Shown: positions 1 through 12,913 of the stretch, one piece after another
Position numbering within the stretch: the stretch's first letter is position 1
Layout of the letters: each line of letters starts with the position of its first letter
Assembly (NCBI GenBank): GCA_014529385.2
Contig: CM043942.1
Span: 26,910,469 to 26,974,468 of the forward strand
Reading direction: 5' to 3'
Length of the DNA: 64,000 nt
Source of the DNA: Adiantum capillus-veneris
Taxonomy: Eukaryota > Streptophyta > Polypodiopsida > Polypodiales > Pteridaceae
The notes under the pieces: model-generated
Databases searched by the model: none
What the model saw: the letters and a program-made list of their open reading frames with translations, nothing else
Told to the model about the DNA's origin: nothing
Position numbers and translations under genes: made by a program

Positions 1-2690
1 TGCTTGATGTCAAGAACATACATCTGACGTAGAAGCCGTAGAGGACTTCTTCTGAAGGTTGTTTACTCAAATTGTAGCACAAGCCTTTGTTACCTTCTAA
101 GAAGGACATCCATGGGGCTCCTGCTTGCTCAGGCTCATGAAAAACTTGGATGCATGTGAGCAGCATTTTGTAGATTTTATATAACATTGCACATGAGAGG
201 TCAGGGAGGCTCTTGAAGAAGTTCATGGCACCCGTTAGTGTTTTCACCCTGTATTCCTCTGTTGTTGGTCCTTGCTCTAGAGCTGGAAATTTTGGGTAGT
301 TGAGCCAAGTCGGCCTCTTCTTCTTTATGGCTTTGTGTGCCTACCATGTCCTTACCCTTGGTACATGACAAAATTCGGGTCTTTCTAGATTGTTGCAAGT
401 GCTCTTGTAAACAAAATGAGGTACCTTGAGTTTTTGTTGAACCAATTCTTTCTCCATTTGGGATGGAGAGCATCTGACCCCTCTTCTTGCATATCTTTGT
501 AAAGTCTTTCTTTGACTTGCCGTAGCTCCACCTTTATCCAATAGTAGGGTAGCGGCTGTTGATGCCATTGAGAATTGATTTGGTTGGGAGTGAGTTGTGT
601 TACATTGACAGAGTAAAGAACTCTCAATTCCCAATCCATTGCCGTTTCCATTCAGCATCCACTTCATGAATAATTTGTTCTTTAAGTGCATCTTCTTTAG
701 CTTTAGTAAGCTGGACCATGGGCACTTGTTCCTCTTTGGTGATTGGTACTTGGAATGCAGAGTCTCATGTCTGTCCTTCTGTTGGCTGTGTTTCCATATC
801 TGCAAAGGAGAATGGTGGTATGTCTATATTTGGTGTGAAGAGGTACCTGCCTCCTCTTGAGTGCTCTTCTCTTTTACCCGCATTAAGGTGAGGTCCCATC
901 CTTGTGTCTGTTCCAGCTTCAACTCAAGTTCCAGGTCCTTGTTTCTCTTTTCCAAAGTCTTGTAGACTTCTCTGTCCCCTTGAGTGAAGCTATGACTTGG
1001 TTTTCCCTGCTCTGCTTTACGAATGCCGCTTGGCCATTGATTCTCTACTCTGAGTATTGCAAAGAGGCATTTGCTACATTTAACTGTACTTGGAGCTTTT
1101 GTAATGAGTGAGTAGTGCTCAAAAGTTCATTTTTTACTTCAGTCAGTTGTTGGCACTTGCTTTTACATGCATCTGATAGCTTTGTGAGTAGCTCCACCAA
1201 ATTTTCCATCTCTTTTTGTTGCTTCTCCTTAACACTTTGGTGTTGCTCTGCTTCATTTTTGAGCTCTTTGACCTGTCCTTGAAGATTCTTGATGATGTTC
1301 ATCTTGTCTTCAAGCTCGCCTTTGAGAGCATCAATTACTTCTTCCAACTCTTGAGCTTTAGCACTGCGGCTAAGAGCTGCTGTTCGCATATTTTCTGTCA
1401 TCAAGTGCATCTGCTTTGCATACTCATTAACCTGGCTGATAAATTCATCCTTTGTTTCCCATTCTTCAGATTCTACTGAGGTTGCTCTCAGAAGGTCCAA
1501 CAGATTCAGCTTGCGGCTCTTTACACAATTCATCAGATTTTGCCTGAGGTTTTGTAGATACTTCAACTGATTCTACTTGTGGTCTTGTAGAAGGTCCAGC
1601 TTCATCTTTGTCTGTTTCCTTGGGCTGTTCATAACTGGCTTCTTCCTCTTGTTTCTCTTTTCCTTTTGTTTCCTCGCCCCCTTCTTTGGATTTGTCAATT
1701 GGTGAAGGGCTTGGACTAGGAACTGGTTGGTCTTCTTGTTCATAGTGGGTGAAGGTGGTCTTGGAGACATCTCTCCTTGTTCATGTTGTGGTTCAACCTA
1801 TTGTGCAGCTTCTGTTTGGTTTGTTGCACAATTGACTCTTCTCTTGCGTTTCTTTGTGCCTCTAATGCTTCCTAAAGTTTTAGGGCTTCGGCTTCCTCAT
1901 ACATTGTCTCAAGTACATCCTTTGGATCTTCTTGGATCTTCTTCCTCAGTTTCTTGGTCTTAGGACCCTTGATTTCCCTTGGTCTACATGATTCGGGGTT
2001 TTCTCCTACAGCTTGGTGACTTCTTTCACAAAATTCTTTTTCTCTTTCGAACTTTACCTTTTTCTGCTGAGGTTCTTCCTGATGGGCTACCACTACTTTT
2101 CTTTTCATTTCTTCTCTCCTCGGCCTTTTTTCTTCATTGTAAAAACTCTCCTCATTGCTATGGGCTTCAAGTGAGCTTTCTGCTGATTCTTCATCTGGTT
2201 TATAGATTCTTTTCTTCTTTGATCTAGTGGCTCGTGGAGAGGGTTTAGCTTTGACTATTAATGTATTCTGATCTGGGGCTGGTGGCAAGTTATCAGCCAT
2301 CCCAATAGCATGGTATGAAATTCGTGTTAGAACTTTTGGAGCTCCTAGATATGTTGCTTTTCCTTCCTTTTTTGTGCTTTTGAGTGTTGTAAGCACGTAC
2401 TGAGCATGATCTATTGTTCGTCTTGTTGTTGACTTCAGTACCTGCGTGAAGGTAGTTGCAACCGCATGATTTGGAGTTATGTATCTTGATGGTCTCTTTG
2501 AGACTCTTTGAGAGGAAATGGAAGTTTTGGTGATAAAGACGTGGGCGGGATCCTCCACTTGCTTTAGAATGAGGTCGGAGAAGGTGGCGGCAGCTGTATC
2601 CTTGGTGAATGTACCAGCTGCCTTCCTATCTCTGGCCCTCATTGGAACGCAAATTTAAATGCTAGAGTGTGAGTGTGATTTTTAATGGAG
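1..2690 (-). pseudogene. Auxiliary ORF of the Gypsy-A/B family, copy E (broken)
   Basis: No enzyme motif is recognised. The longest open part (2642 to 1872) matches 41879-42640 of this window nearly codon for codon, with shared segments such as NHAVATTFTQVLKSTTR, DEESAESS and AHQEEPQQK. A second open part (1566 to 1045) is a long heptad-rich coiled coil (EEWETKDEF through LQVQLNVANASL) and matches 48340-48594. The last part (about 805 to 60) matches 12450-12760 of Gypsy-A (CPVPRVWTW/CHVPRVRTW; PWMSFLEG). Homology continues upstream of the ATG at 2642 through a stop, so that ATG is not the ancestral start. Order: basic/acidic N-terminal domain, Gln/Glu-rich linker, coiled coil, conserved C-terminal block. 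The rest of this element, including pol, is outside the window or lost at the junction with Gypsy-A. A nuclear or nucleic-acid-binding role is only a guess from charge. Confidence 0.7.
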
Positions 2691-2939
2691 AATTCCATGA
2701 TACAAAAAGGTTGCTTGTGTCTACAGGTGGCTCTAATAAGTTTGAAGCATTTTAATTTTTGATGAGCATGTAGATTGTTTTGACGGTTCAATTAGTTTGT
2801 GAGAGGAAAAAAGATCCCTCCAAAGAACTCTCTTTTGCGGAGGTGAAAAAAGCTTTTTGGTTAAAAATATTGGTCCATGGATAGGCTTTGGAAAATCTCT
2901 CTCCTAAGCTCCCTCCAAAAGCTCTCTCCGTTCCCATCC
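2691..2939. other. Junction between copy E and Gypsy-A
   Basis: About 250 bp of AT-rich sequence with no convincing reading frame. It probably includes decayed N-terminal codons of the minus-strand auxiliary ORF and the broken left edge of Gypsy-A. No terminal repeat or target-site duplication is visible. Confidence 0.4.
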
Positions 2940-4392
2940 CAATGGCTATATTGCAAAACCTATTGGTATTTTAGAACGGTGGTGATGACTTTGTGGAATC
3001 AAGTATGAACATATGTTTGCTATAGTAGATTTTGGTGTTGAGAATAACTATAATGTTATTCTAGGAAGGCTGTTCATGCACCAATTAAAGATGGTTCAGG
3101 ATTGGGACTATGATTATATATACTTACACCACATGGAGAACACTACATGCATCAACTTAAGTGACCACAACTATAGAGATGTATAAAGAACGCTCGTGGA
3201 GGATTTTAACTTTGTAAATGCTACAGAGTCTGAAGTACCTATGTGGCTGAACTCTAAAGCTTAGTTGTGGATGTGTGAAGCTTCACACTGTGACACTTTT
3301 GTCAAGGACAAAAGCAAGAGAGTGATACCTTTTGATAATCCAAACTACATACCTAAGCCTTTTTCTGAAGAAAAAATGGAATCCTTCGAGTGGACTTAGA
3401 TTTTGGTCACCTTAGATGTATGTTTCAATGAAATCACACCTACCAAGTTTTGTGATGAAAATGGCTTGGACTTAGTTCCCTTCTACGTGATCAGAGTGAA
3501 TCTAGACAAAAATCCTTGAGGAACAAACGAGACTGGGAAGTACGAGAATTGGAGGCTAAAGTGCAGTGTTGGCCTATTCGGGATGAGATTTCTATTAGAG
3601 ATCTTACCATGGAGATTGTTTCAAGCAACATCTTGGAGAAAAATAGAAAATCAAGTGATGAATATTACTATGAGACCCTTTATACTCAAGGATATGTAGA
3701 GCTTAGTGAGAGCTTAATGCAGATGATGAAAAATCAAAAGGCCATGGGAGTGATCTGGAAGCAAAACTCAAAAAGTTCTTTGATTTTCCATATCAAAAAC
3801 GGAGAAGACAACAATGTTACATGAAAAAACATGTAAAAAAGGGAGTGAGAAACAATCCAATGCCATATATCAAAGGGAAACAATCTTACTTGTTGAGAAT
3901 AGTGGGAGCCCTTGACTGCTAAGAGACAAAGTAACTAGAAAGCCAACAACCCCTTCTCAGCCAAACATATTGAAACCAAAAAAAGCACAACCATTGACAA
4001 ACCCTCCAAAAGGTGCATCAAAGACTGTGGATGCTACTAATGAACCTAAACAGACAAAGGTTGAGCAAAAAAAAGAATACAATGAAGTGAAAAAAACAAT
4101 GAAAGAGGTTTGGACAAGAGAAATGGACAGTGTTAATGAAAATGGGGAAGAGTTAGGAAAGGACGGAATAAATGTACCGTCTCATTACTATTCAAGATCG
4201 CAAAATCATCATTGAATAGCCTATGAGGGAGAAGGTTGAACCAAGAAAATCTTATGATGGACGTGAGATGCTAAAAGAATAGATCTAGCAAAATTGGGAG
4301 AAGAGCCTAAACCTACTTACATTGCTATGGATCTATCACTTGACGAAGAAGAATTATTGATTTGGATGCTCAAGGAGTATAAGGATGTTCCA
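2940..4392 (+). pseudogene. Gypsy-A first retropepsin C-terminus and PR-RT linker
   Basis: The conceptual translation contains PIGILER, CGIKYEHMFAIVDFG and YNVILGRLFM, the ILGR-type C-terminal motif of the retrotransposon aspartic protease. The catalytic DSG is not in this copy. The linker continues with WLNSKA and LWMCEAS, matching Gypsy-B WLNKETPIWMCRAS (~33885-33920), and ends with a charged block (VEQKKEYNEVKKTMKEVW, 4048-4110; YIAMDLSLDEEELL, 4320-4363) that matches 34590-34895. Internal stops and frame changes are frequent. The homology stops at LKEYKDV, exactly where Gypsy-B goes on into RT, so the next segment is an internal deletion. Confidence 0.65.
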
Positions 4393-4419
4393 ATTGAAGA
4401 TAGCATCTCATTAGAGTAA

Positions 4420-5325
4420 GTATATTGTGGATTGTTTGAACCAGGTTCCTTTCGTTGTGAAGATGTCCAAAACAAGGATGAAAGCAATTAAAACTGAAGC
4501 ACAATCATATGAATTGATTGGCAACCAGTTATACAAACGTTGCAAAGATAATCAACTCAGACCCCACTTAGACTTTGTGCAACAGAAAATGAGTACATAC
4601 CAATCTTGCAGGAAGCACATTGAGGGCAAGCGGGATGTCATTTTTCAGCTGAAAAAATGGCTAAGACTATAATGTTGGCCAAAATTTGGTGGGTTAGTGA
4701 TTGAGGGATACACTTTCTTTAAAGTAATTGAGTACTTGAGGAATTCATGGTCATGCACAAAAAAACGGCCCCGTATCACCCACAAGGTAATGGTCAAGCC
4801 ATGAGCACCAACAAAGTCTTATGCACAGTTCTCACTAAAATTGTGAACGACAATAGATCGGATTGGGATCGAAAGTTTCACTCTGTTATTTGGGCTTATA
4901 GAGCTGCATACAAAGTTTCACTTTTCTCTTATAGAGTTGCATGCAAAACTATTTTAGGGATCACACCTTATAACATGATGTTTGGACTTAATGCAATATT
5001 ACCCATAGAGTTTTTGATTGCGGATAGCCAATAAACTTGAATGGATTGAACATAAATGGTCTGACCTTTTGGATGACCTAGACAAGTTAGATGAAATTAA
5101 ATTACAGGTAGTGGCTGCAATCTATGCACAAAAACAACACATGAAAGAGTTTCATGACAAGCATGTAAAGTCAAAAGACTTTGCACTAGGGGATTATGTG
5201 CTTGTCTACACTCTTAAGCAAAAAACAAAAAAAATTTAAAAAAATCAAGGAATGAAACCATTCGTGATTCATTCCATATCACCGAGTGGGGCCATTAAGC
5301 TTGCTACATTGGACCAAATTGGATA
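4420..5325 (+). pseudogene. Gypsy-A integrase remnant
   Basis: Starts at the second H2C2-type module (TEAQSYELIGNQLYKR, matching 36780-36830) and loses most of the zinc ligands. It resumes at the end of the catalytic core with the HPQGNGQA motif (the glutamate-bearing strand; Gypsy-B has QPQANGKAEH) and the downstream WAYR, PYNMMFGLNAILPIEF and DKLDEIKLQV segments typical of Gypsy integrase C-termini. The first two catalytic aspartates are absent. A short internal duplication of the YRAAYKVS/YRVACK segment lies at 4900-4950. Confidence 0.65.
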
Positions 5326-5332
5326 AGTGGAT

Positions 5333-5990
5333 GCATGTTAAAAAAATGTCACTTGCCCCTGACTCAAGAGATGCTTGAAAGGGCACATGTAGCTAGAAAC
5401 AGGAATGAGATGCAAGATCTCAAGATTCAACAGGCACAACAAGAAGCCAGAGAGTGTGCAACAGAAAGAAAGCAAGGAAAAGGACTGATCGACACACATA
5501 AAGCTGTGTGAATTCATCAGATTACAAGCATTGGAGAGGATGAACAAAATGTGGATCCACATATTTTTGTAAAGCTAGGAGTATAATTGGTACCTATTCA
5601 TGTACTGGTCGACTTTGATGCTCATTTGAATACAATCGGTTGGAATCTGTACCAAGAAATGCATGCTTAAAAAATGTCACTTGCCACTAACTCAGGAGAT
5701 GCTTGAAAAGGGCACATGTAGCTAGAAACAAGAATAAGAAGCAAGATCTCAAGATTCAACAGGCACAACAAGAAGCCAGAGAGTGTGCAACAAAAAGAAT
5801 GCAAGGAAAAGGACTGCTTGACACACGTAAAGCCGTGCGGAGGCATCAGATTAGAAGCATTGGAGAGGATGAAGAAAATGTGGACCCATACATTTTAGTA
5901 AAGCTAGGAGTATAATTGGTACCTATTCATGCACTGGTTGACTCCAATGCTCATTTGAATAAAATCAGTTGGAATCTGCACCAACAAATG
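5333..5990 (+). repeat. Direct tandem duplication, unit about 328 bp
   Basis: 5333-5660 is repeated at 5661-~5990, both beginning GCATG followed by the AAAAAATGTCACTTGCC block and ending in a GGAATCTG..CCAA block. It duplicates the segment between integrase and the second protease-like domain. The copies have diverged by substitutions and short indels, so the duplication is not recent. Confidence 0.8.
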
Positions 5991-6160
5991 CCCGAATTGG
6001 TCCTACAACCTTTAAAAAAAACATTTATAGGATTCAATGAAATTGTCAGTATTTCTATAGGTTTTGTGGAGCTCAAAATACACATGAATGGATATGTATG
6101 TCCCCATAACTTTTTTGTACTACCACCTGATGCCTCAAATAATCACTAATATTGGGTGCA
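5700..6160 (+). pseudogene. Second retropepsin-like domain of Gypsy-A, downstream of integrase
   Basis: After a basic helical stretch (QQAQQEARECATKR) comes HALVDSNAHLN (~5929-5961), a retropepsin active-site loop whose third residue is Asn instead of Gly. Next are a flap-like GFNEIVSISIGFVELK and YVCPHNFFVLP. Gypsy-B has the equivalent at 38205-38500 (ALVDTGARVN and CPHQFVCLP). The domain lies 3' of integrase in both copies, so position and sequence support a true second protease-like domain rather than a misplaced first one. A stop after LGV separates it from the helical part. The Gly-to-Asn change and the stop suggest this copy is inactive. Confidence 0.65.
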
Positions 6161-7829
6161 CCATGGCAACCCAAATACAAAGTGTATATACCATGGTCCT
6201 ACAACCAAGTGTATTTCACAACATAAATTTTGCTTCCGTGGAAGATACCAGATATCTTTTTGAGAGGGTCAACAACAAAAACAAGAATGAGTCCAACATG
6301 CTAACCGCGAGACATAATAATCAATATAGGCCACTACAACTGTGGGGTCTATTGATAGCCTTGAAATTATAGCTGCCAATCATCTGCTCCCTTCAATTCA
6401 AGTCATGAGTACACAACCACCTATTACCAAGCGCACCACAAAAACTTCCTACACTTTGCAAAACAAATAAACGAAGCAAATGTGGATTTCTAAATGGCCA
6501 AATGCTTAAGCAAAGCCAAAGCCAGCCAAAGCATAGACTACACAACATATTTGAATACCTAAAGGGATCCCACATGTTCAAGGAAACTTTTTTCCAATCC
6601 CCAAAAAGCTCAACTACAACTTCAAAAATAGTGACAACAATCTACTTTTGTAACTACGACAAATCAGAATGTCAAGCGGACTACTTCAATTCCAAAGCCT
6701 TGAATATTCCAAGAAACAAGAAAGTGGATGCCAAAGCCCAAGGACATGCTACAATTAACAACACAAAAGTGGATTCTGAGGCGAAGAGGATTGCCAAAAG
6801 AAACATACAACACAAATGTGTCTTAGCCACTCCAACACTCTTCCAAATCTACAACCACTATCAAGGTACGATGACCTATATCTCAATCACAACATCAGCC
6901 ACCATCGAACGAACAAAACCCTTCGACAATTCATCAACAAGCTATTGATCTACAATGGTTACTACATGGTAAATGCTCATTAACAACGACACAGGTGAAC
7001 CTCGCCATCGAATGCCCTTAAGCAATCTGCTTAAGACCTTCCTCTTGCATAGTATCAATTTTTCCATGCATTGTCTGAGTATGCATATGTAGGGCCCCTT
7101 ACATGGCCTTGAATATAGGGCACCACTTTACAAAGCATGCACAACACAACATACATGACACACTGTCGTCCAGGAGTACTCCGACTAGGAGTGGGGGAGG
7201 CATTTTGAATGCAAATCTTGAAATCAAAAAGAAAAGGGCACTGTTTTCTTGACTTTTGTGTTATAATTTGCATTTGATTTCTTGTTTTTGCCACTTTTTG
7301 ATGTTGTGCCCTAGAAGATGAAGAGATCAAAGAGCAAGGGACAAATACTAAAGATGAGCCCTTAGGTGTCGTGTGTGTAAATACCTAGATAATAATTTTT
7401 TTTGCTAAATATAATAATAATAAGTGGAGCAATCCGCCCAAAATTTCTAAATAAGGACTTAAAAAAAAAGTAAATTCTTTAAATTATCTAGATATTTTTT
7501 AGAATTTTGAGGTCAAATCTAGTATTCTTCTTTAATTTTTTTATTTTTATTGATTTTCTAAGCAAGAAATGTCGACAAAAGCAAGAAAATTACAAAAAAG
7601 ACTAGACACAGGTACATAGACTCTAAGAAGAGACATGAACTTTTAGAAGTCAATTCGGGGTAAGAACAATCAAGTTATGGCCAAATTCGGATAAGTTGCA
7701 AAAAATGCTTTTAAGTTGAAAAAGATTAATCGGGCAAAACAAACTAGCTATGAACTGGGGACAAAAACTGAGTCGGGAGCCTAGGGTATGTATAGTCTAG
7801 CCCCAACTAAACTCTCATTTCTAGTTTTG

Positions 7830-8012
<183 letters not shown>

Positions 8013-9054
8013 CTTTGGAGCTAATCTTCTCGTGATTCCCACGCCCTGCACACTTCAGGCTTTGACACCAGACATGAGGGTATGTTCCCTTCCTAGGACA
8101 CTATCATTTGATGCCATTGCATGTCGGAATCAGTAGGGAGAAAGCTCGGACTTAAGCTGACTCGTACATGAAAGTGATGCTTACACTGGGTCAGGGAATC
8201 CAATGATGACAAAAATCAAGGGGAGGGCCACTCTTAGGCTTACTAACACACCCCTAACCTCAAACTTCAATTTTGAGATACTGGAAAACCCTGCAGTAGA
8301 AAATCGCATTTTCCTCTAGCTGTCAGAAAGAAGCAAGACTTGACCAGTAGCTTCAAAACATCAAAGCAACAAACCTTTTTGAGGGAACTTCCATAGTGGG
8401 GTTGATCAAGAGAATTTCACACTAGAACAACTCGTATAACCCGAGAAACCATCATCTCTATGTAAATCAATACTCGGGTAACAGAATGGGAAAAGAACTT
8501 GCAGAGAGTTTCTAAAGACCATTCCAAACTAGTTGGCAATGATGCATTGTACCAGACAAGGACATATGATTAGTTGTCAAAGCCATAGAATCTTTTCTGT
8601 GGACACAGAGGCCCTATGGTCTACTTGGCTACATGATAAATGAAATGGTACCTTGAAAATGTTCAAAAGAAGTGTATGACTGTGTATAAATCAATGCATG
8701 ATTGAAAAAGTTAATTTTTATGCTATTACTTTTCAATGCATGATTGAGAAAGCTAATTTTTATTCTATTAGATAAAAAATCTATTTCTCACATCTTTGCA
8801 CCATCAAGTAGTTGGGATTGTGAATCTGTCATCCATGTCCTCCTTGAGTAAAAAGCAAGTCTTGAGAAGAGATCCTATGAGTGGGAAGTCACCATACCCC
8901 TTTATGACAGAAGTCTCTTAGAATTAAGGCCTAAAACTAGTCCCAAGCTAGTGAAAGTAGTCCAAATTCAAGATGACCAGCTAGCTCAAAACATCAAGTA
9001 CAAGCTGTTGTCCAAGTATTCCCTTGTTTGGAAGTCAATTATGAAAAACAAGAC

Positions 9055-9661
9055 AAAAATTGCAATTTTTTCCCTTGCATTGTCAAAAATTAAAATGCTA
9101 TCAACAGGTGAAGTTGAAACCATACTTGATATACCCTAGATTATCAAGCTCTACCCAGAAAGTTTCCCACTCATTGGAGCTATATTCACCATCCTCATCA
9201 AACTTCCTACTTGGCCAAGTGACTGAAGCTAACTTTTACCATGCCCAATTGACCAAATTCGGAATACAAGAGGATGAATAACCTCTAACCACTATGAGAA
9301 ATGCATCTACCAAACTAGGTAGAAAACAAAGGCCAAATGTGGAAAAAGCAAAAAAAATCACATTTTTTTCCAACAAAAGTAACTAGCAAACCGAAAGAGG
9401 ATTCAATCACATGAAAATGTTGGTAGAGTCTCTGAAGCATCCCTATGTGGCCAAAGTGGACACATGGTCACTTCTCCACCATTCATGATACTGAAAGATT
9501 GAAGAAAATGCCTAAAACCTTGACCATGACCAAACCCCCAATTCAAATCTCATCAAATCAAAACTAGAGCCTTTATGTGTACTGTACATCAAGCCCATGT
9601 AGCCAGCACCTCAAAAAATTCACCTGTGCACAAAACTGAGTAGAAAAACACGACTTTTTCT
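9055..9661. repeat. Eroded periodic palindromes of Gypsy-A
   Basis: Three A-rich/T-rich palindromes lie at matching spacing. 9055-9070 is perfect (AAAAATTGCAATTTTT). 9351-9369 is AAAAAAATCACATTTTTTT with one central mismatch. 9642-9661 is an imperfect GAAAAA...TTTTTC pair around a CACGAC centre. Centres are about 298 and 291 bp apart, like the 283-294 bp spacing of the clean palindromes in Gypsy-B. A weaker candidate is at 8770-8782. Descent from the same array is inferred. Confidence 0.4.
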
Positions 9662-9779
9662 TTGTTTTGCATGAAAACATAAAATTTTCAAGTGTTGAGA
9701 TTTGTACATGAGCTTTGAGCAAGGTTATCCATCAACAAGCTTATCAGATGTATGAAAATGAGAAAAAAATCACTTTAGT

Positions 9780-12700
9780 CTCTAAGTACTACGACAATTG
9801 TCGCATGGGCTATGAAATACGAGGCTAAGGGAAACAAGAAGAAGTGGAGGTGCAAGAAGAGACTGGAGCATATCCTAGAGTTCACGATACTCAGAGATGC
9901 TCTAAAAGAAGCCTCCACTTATATCGAGAAGGAAAGACTTGAGCTCGAAGGAGTAGTGGCATACAAAGATGTCTAACATGATGCAGAGGACAATATGATT
10001 ATGCTTCCCATGATACCTCGAGAGGCTTACAACCTGGCAACAAAGCTGCCCATTGAGGAAGCATTAGAAAAGATAGATTTGCTAAATTATTTCCAACTAA
10101 CCCCATGAGGAATTAATATCTAGAGAGCTCATGTGCTCTACACCAGCATCACAAAATAGGGTACAATTGAAATATCCAAACTCGACAATAAAAAAATAAG
10201 GTAAAAATCAAATCAAAGCTGATTGCAGAAGCCTTAAGTTTATCAGACAGAGGAGAAACCCTGAAAGGAAAAAAAGAAATGGGAGTGGAAGTTTTTGTGA
10301 AGCAAGGAGCAGTAGCAACATTCGCAGACATGGCATGCTAGGAAGCAAAACTGCCCACCCGCATGTTCATGCAATTTTTCAAATCGATGACAAGAGGCCT
10401 GCCTGATATACTACACCAAAACATACAGTGACCACAACATGCACTTGGGCCTATCAACAAAATACACAAGCAACTATTGATCACGCCCAATATCTGCTCA
10501 AACTGCTCACAAAAAAGAAGAAGCACACCAAGCTTGCATGCCTGTCAGCTTCAAAAGTCTTGACTAGGACAGCTTATCAAGTTATCGAAGCAACCCAAGA
10601 TTTGCGGAAGCTCCTTCTTAGAATGATTGAATCCAACTCCAGGAGGAAGCAAGTGAACAAGAAATGACAAAGTCAGGTTCTACATAGACCACTGCCCGTA
10701 ATGATCTAGTTTTTTTTTGTAAGAGTCAGAATCTTCTGAAAAAGAGTAGGAAGATAAGAAGGGTAAAAGACCAATGCCCATGCCTAAACTTGGTAAAGAA
10801 GAGAAGGCCCAAAAGTAAGCCCAAGCAGAAAGATTGGTGAAAGAATTCAAGAAGCAAAGAGTTGAAGAAGGCGGTTTTGATGAGAAATGGATACCCCACA
10901 AGAAATGGATACCCCACAAGATTTCCCATCACTACTGAGCAACTGGAGGAGATGTGGGTTCAAATGGAGAGAGCCAAGATAGTAGAGGAAGAAGCCCACT
11001 GAAGATGCAAAGAAGTCGGATGAGAGACCAGAGTAAGACAGCTCCACAGAGAGCTCACACTCAACATTTGACAACCAATTCCATGGAGACTTTGGTTATG
11101 AAACAACACAAGCTCAAGAGTCTCAGCCAAAAACATCACAGGCTCAAGACACCTAGGAGGAGCCAAGGCATTAAGATAGCTATTCAAAACAAAAAAATCC
11201 TCATGTGGTCGTAGAGGGAATCAGGTGGTCGGTTCCCATAACTAGCATCTCTATGCGGCAATGGAGCATGATTTAACCCTATTACCAAGCACTCCAAAGG
11301 GTATCTAGTGACATGTATAATGTGTCTATGCAAGAGCACAGACATGATCAAAACCCAGTGTTAACACCTTAAAGTGAGCTTAATGAGGCTTATGCTGAGC
11401 TACATATGCTTAAAAATGAGCAAGAGGATTTAGTCATAGAAGCTCATATTATAAGGCACGAAGCTCAAGAATCAAAGAACCAACTACTTCCTCAACAACA
11501 AAAACTAGATGAAGCTTATGAGGAGACAACAACCACCAATTGAGCTATTGCCACACACATAAAGGTAATCGATGATCTTTAAGTGATTTTCACTTATGTC
11601 CTCAATCAAGCTGAGACACATTGATAAATCAGCTAGCCATAAATGAAATTCAATTCGTAAGTACCGAGGAGGAGTTAATGGCCAACAAAATCCACAAGGC
11701 CAACCCTTGTTTGAGACACCTAGCAAAAATAGAACCTTTTGATGCCAGCTCTCGGATTTTGGAATAAGAGAGAGCTATCAAAGTGCAAGAAAGAATGCAA
11801 CAAGATGCTACTACAACAGCCTTAGCTCAAGAGGACGGTCTCCAAGTGGCAAATGCCTCTCTCAAGAAAGAAAACAAAGATTTGAAGTCCTTAATAACTG
11901 TAGTACATGCTAAGCTTGACTGTAAGCAACTGGATTTCATTCACACGAGTAATCATTAAAAGAGAAGGATGCCCAACAAGAACCACACTAGACTCAATAG
12001 CAAAGGAAGCCCCTCATCCGACATCAAGTAAAGGTCAAGATAAAGGAAAGCAATAGGCTACACAAGAAATACCCAAGACAAGTATTGCTAAAAGGACAAG
12101 AATAGCAATGAGCACTGAGCCTGAAAAAATTGCCGAAAGGGCACATCGCTTAACAGATGAGGCAATAGCAGAGATGAAAGAGATAATTGTAGGAACAAAG
12201 GAAGAGCATTGGAAGAAGGTGATGGAATGGGAATCTGACTTCTCTATTCCGTTAATTTGCAGCTCCTCAAATCAACAACTATCAATGAAGATTGGTATAC
12301 CTGCTCTCTTCCTTTTCCTTTGATCAAATATGAATGTATTTGAAGAAAAGCCGCCATTGAGTAGGAGATGCTAGAAGTGCAAGCACAAGAGCAACAACTT
12401 AAATGGAGAATGGCGTGGCTAGAGAAGCATCTAGAATGGAGGATTCATATGATGAGAGCACCAATTGCTATTGAAAAGGATGTTCCTTTTTGTCCAGTGC
12501 CTAGAGTCTGGACATGGATCCGGCACAAAATCATACAAAAACAACATCGGCAACAGATTGAACTACCCAGCACTGCTAGGACCCAAAGACAAGGAAAGGT
12601 TCGATGAAACCATGCGACAATCAAAATGTATGAAGGATTTCCTGATCTATTGTTTCAAATGCTAAGAAAAATTTGTAGAATGATGGCTGCCGGTATTAAC

Positions 12701-12900
12701 ATGTATCATAAACCCTAGATCTCAAAAACCCCATGGATGTCATTTTTGGAAGGTACAATGAAGCCCTTTGCTCTCGAAGACAAAGACTTAGCAACAAAAT
12801 ATCACGAAGGGCTAAATGAGAATGCACGGTGCTACTTCGAAAGGGACCCTACATTCGCAACCAACCTCGATTTTGACTCATGTCAAGGACGACATAAATT
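9780..12900 (+). pseudogene. Auxiliary ORF of Gypsy-A (degenerate)
   Basis: Matches copies E and B. PREAYNLATK (~10015) pairs with PKEVYDVAAK (41630). The TIDHAQYLLKLL block (10473-10508) pairs with PIDHAQYVLSTL. SASKVLTRTAYQVI (10548-10589) pairs with GAPEVLTKIAYHSI. A coiled-coil section follows (ELNEAYAELHMLKNEQEDL, from ~11380), then a conserved C-terminal block around PFCPVPRVWTW (12485) and TPWMSFLEG (12730). Stops occur throughout. A short tandem repeat of EKWIPHK-type codons sits at 10884-10920. The LTR begins 14 bp after the end, so the frame occupies the position between pol and 3' LTR. Confidence 0.65.
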
Positions 12901-12913
12901 ACGATGGGGAAAG

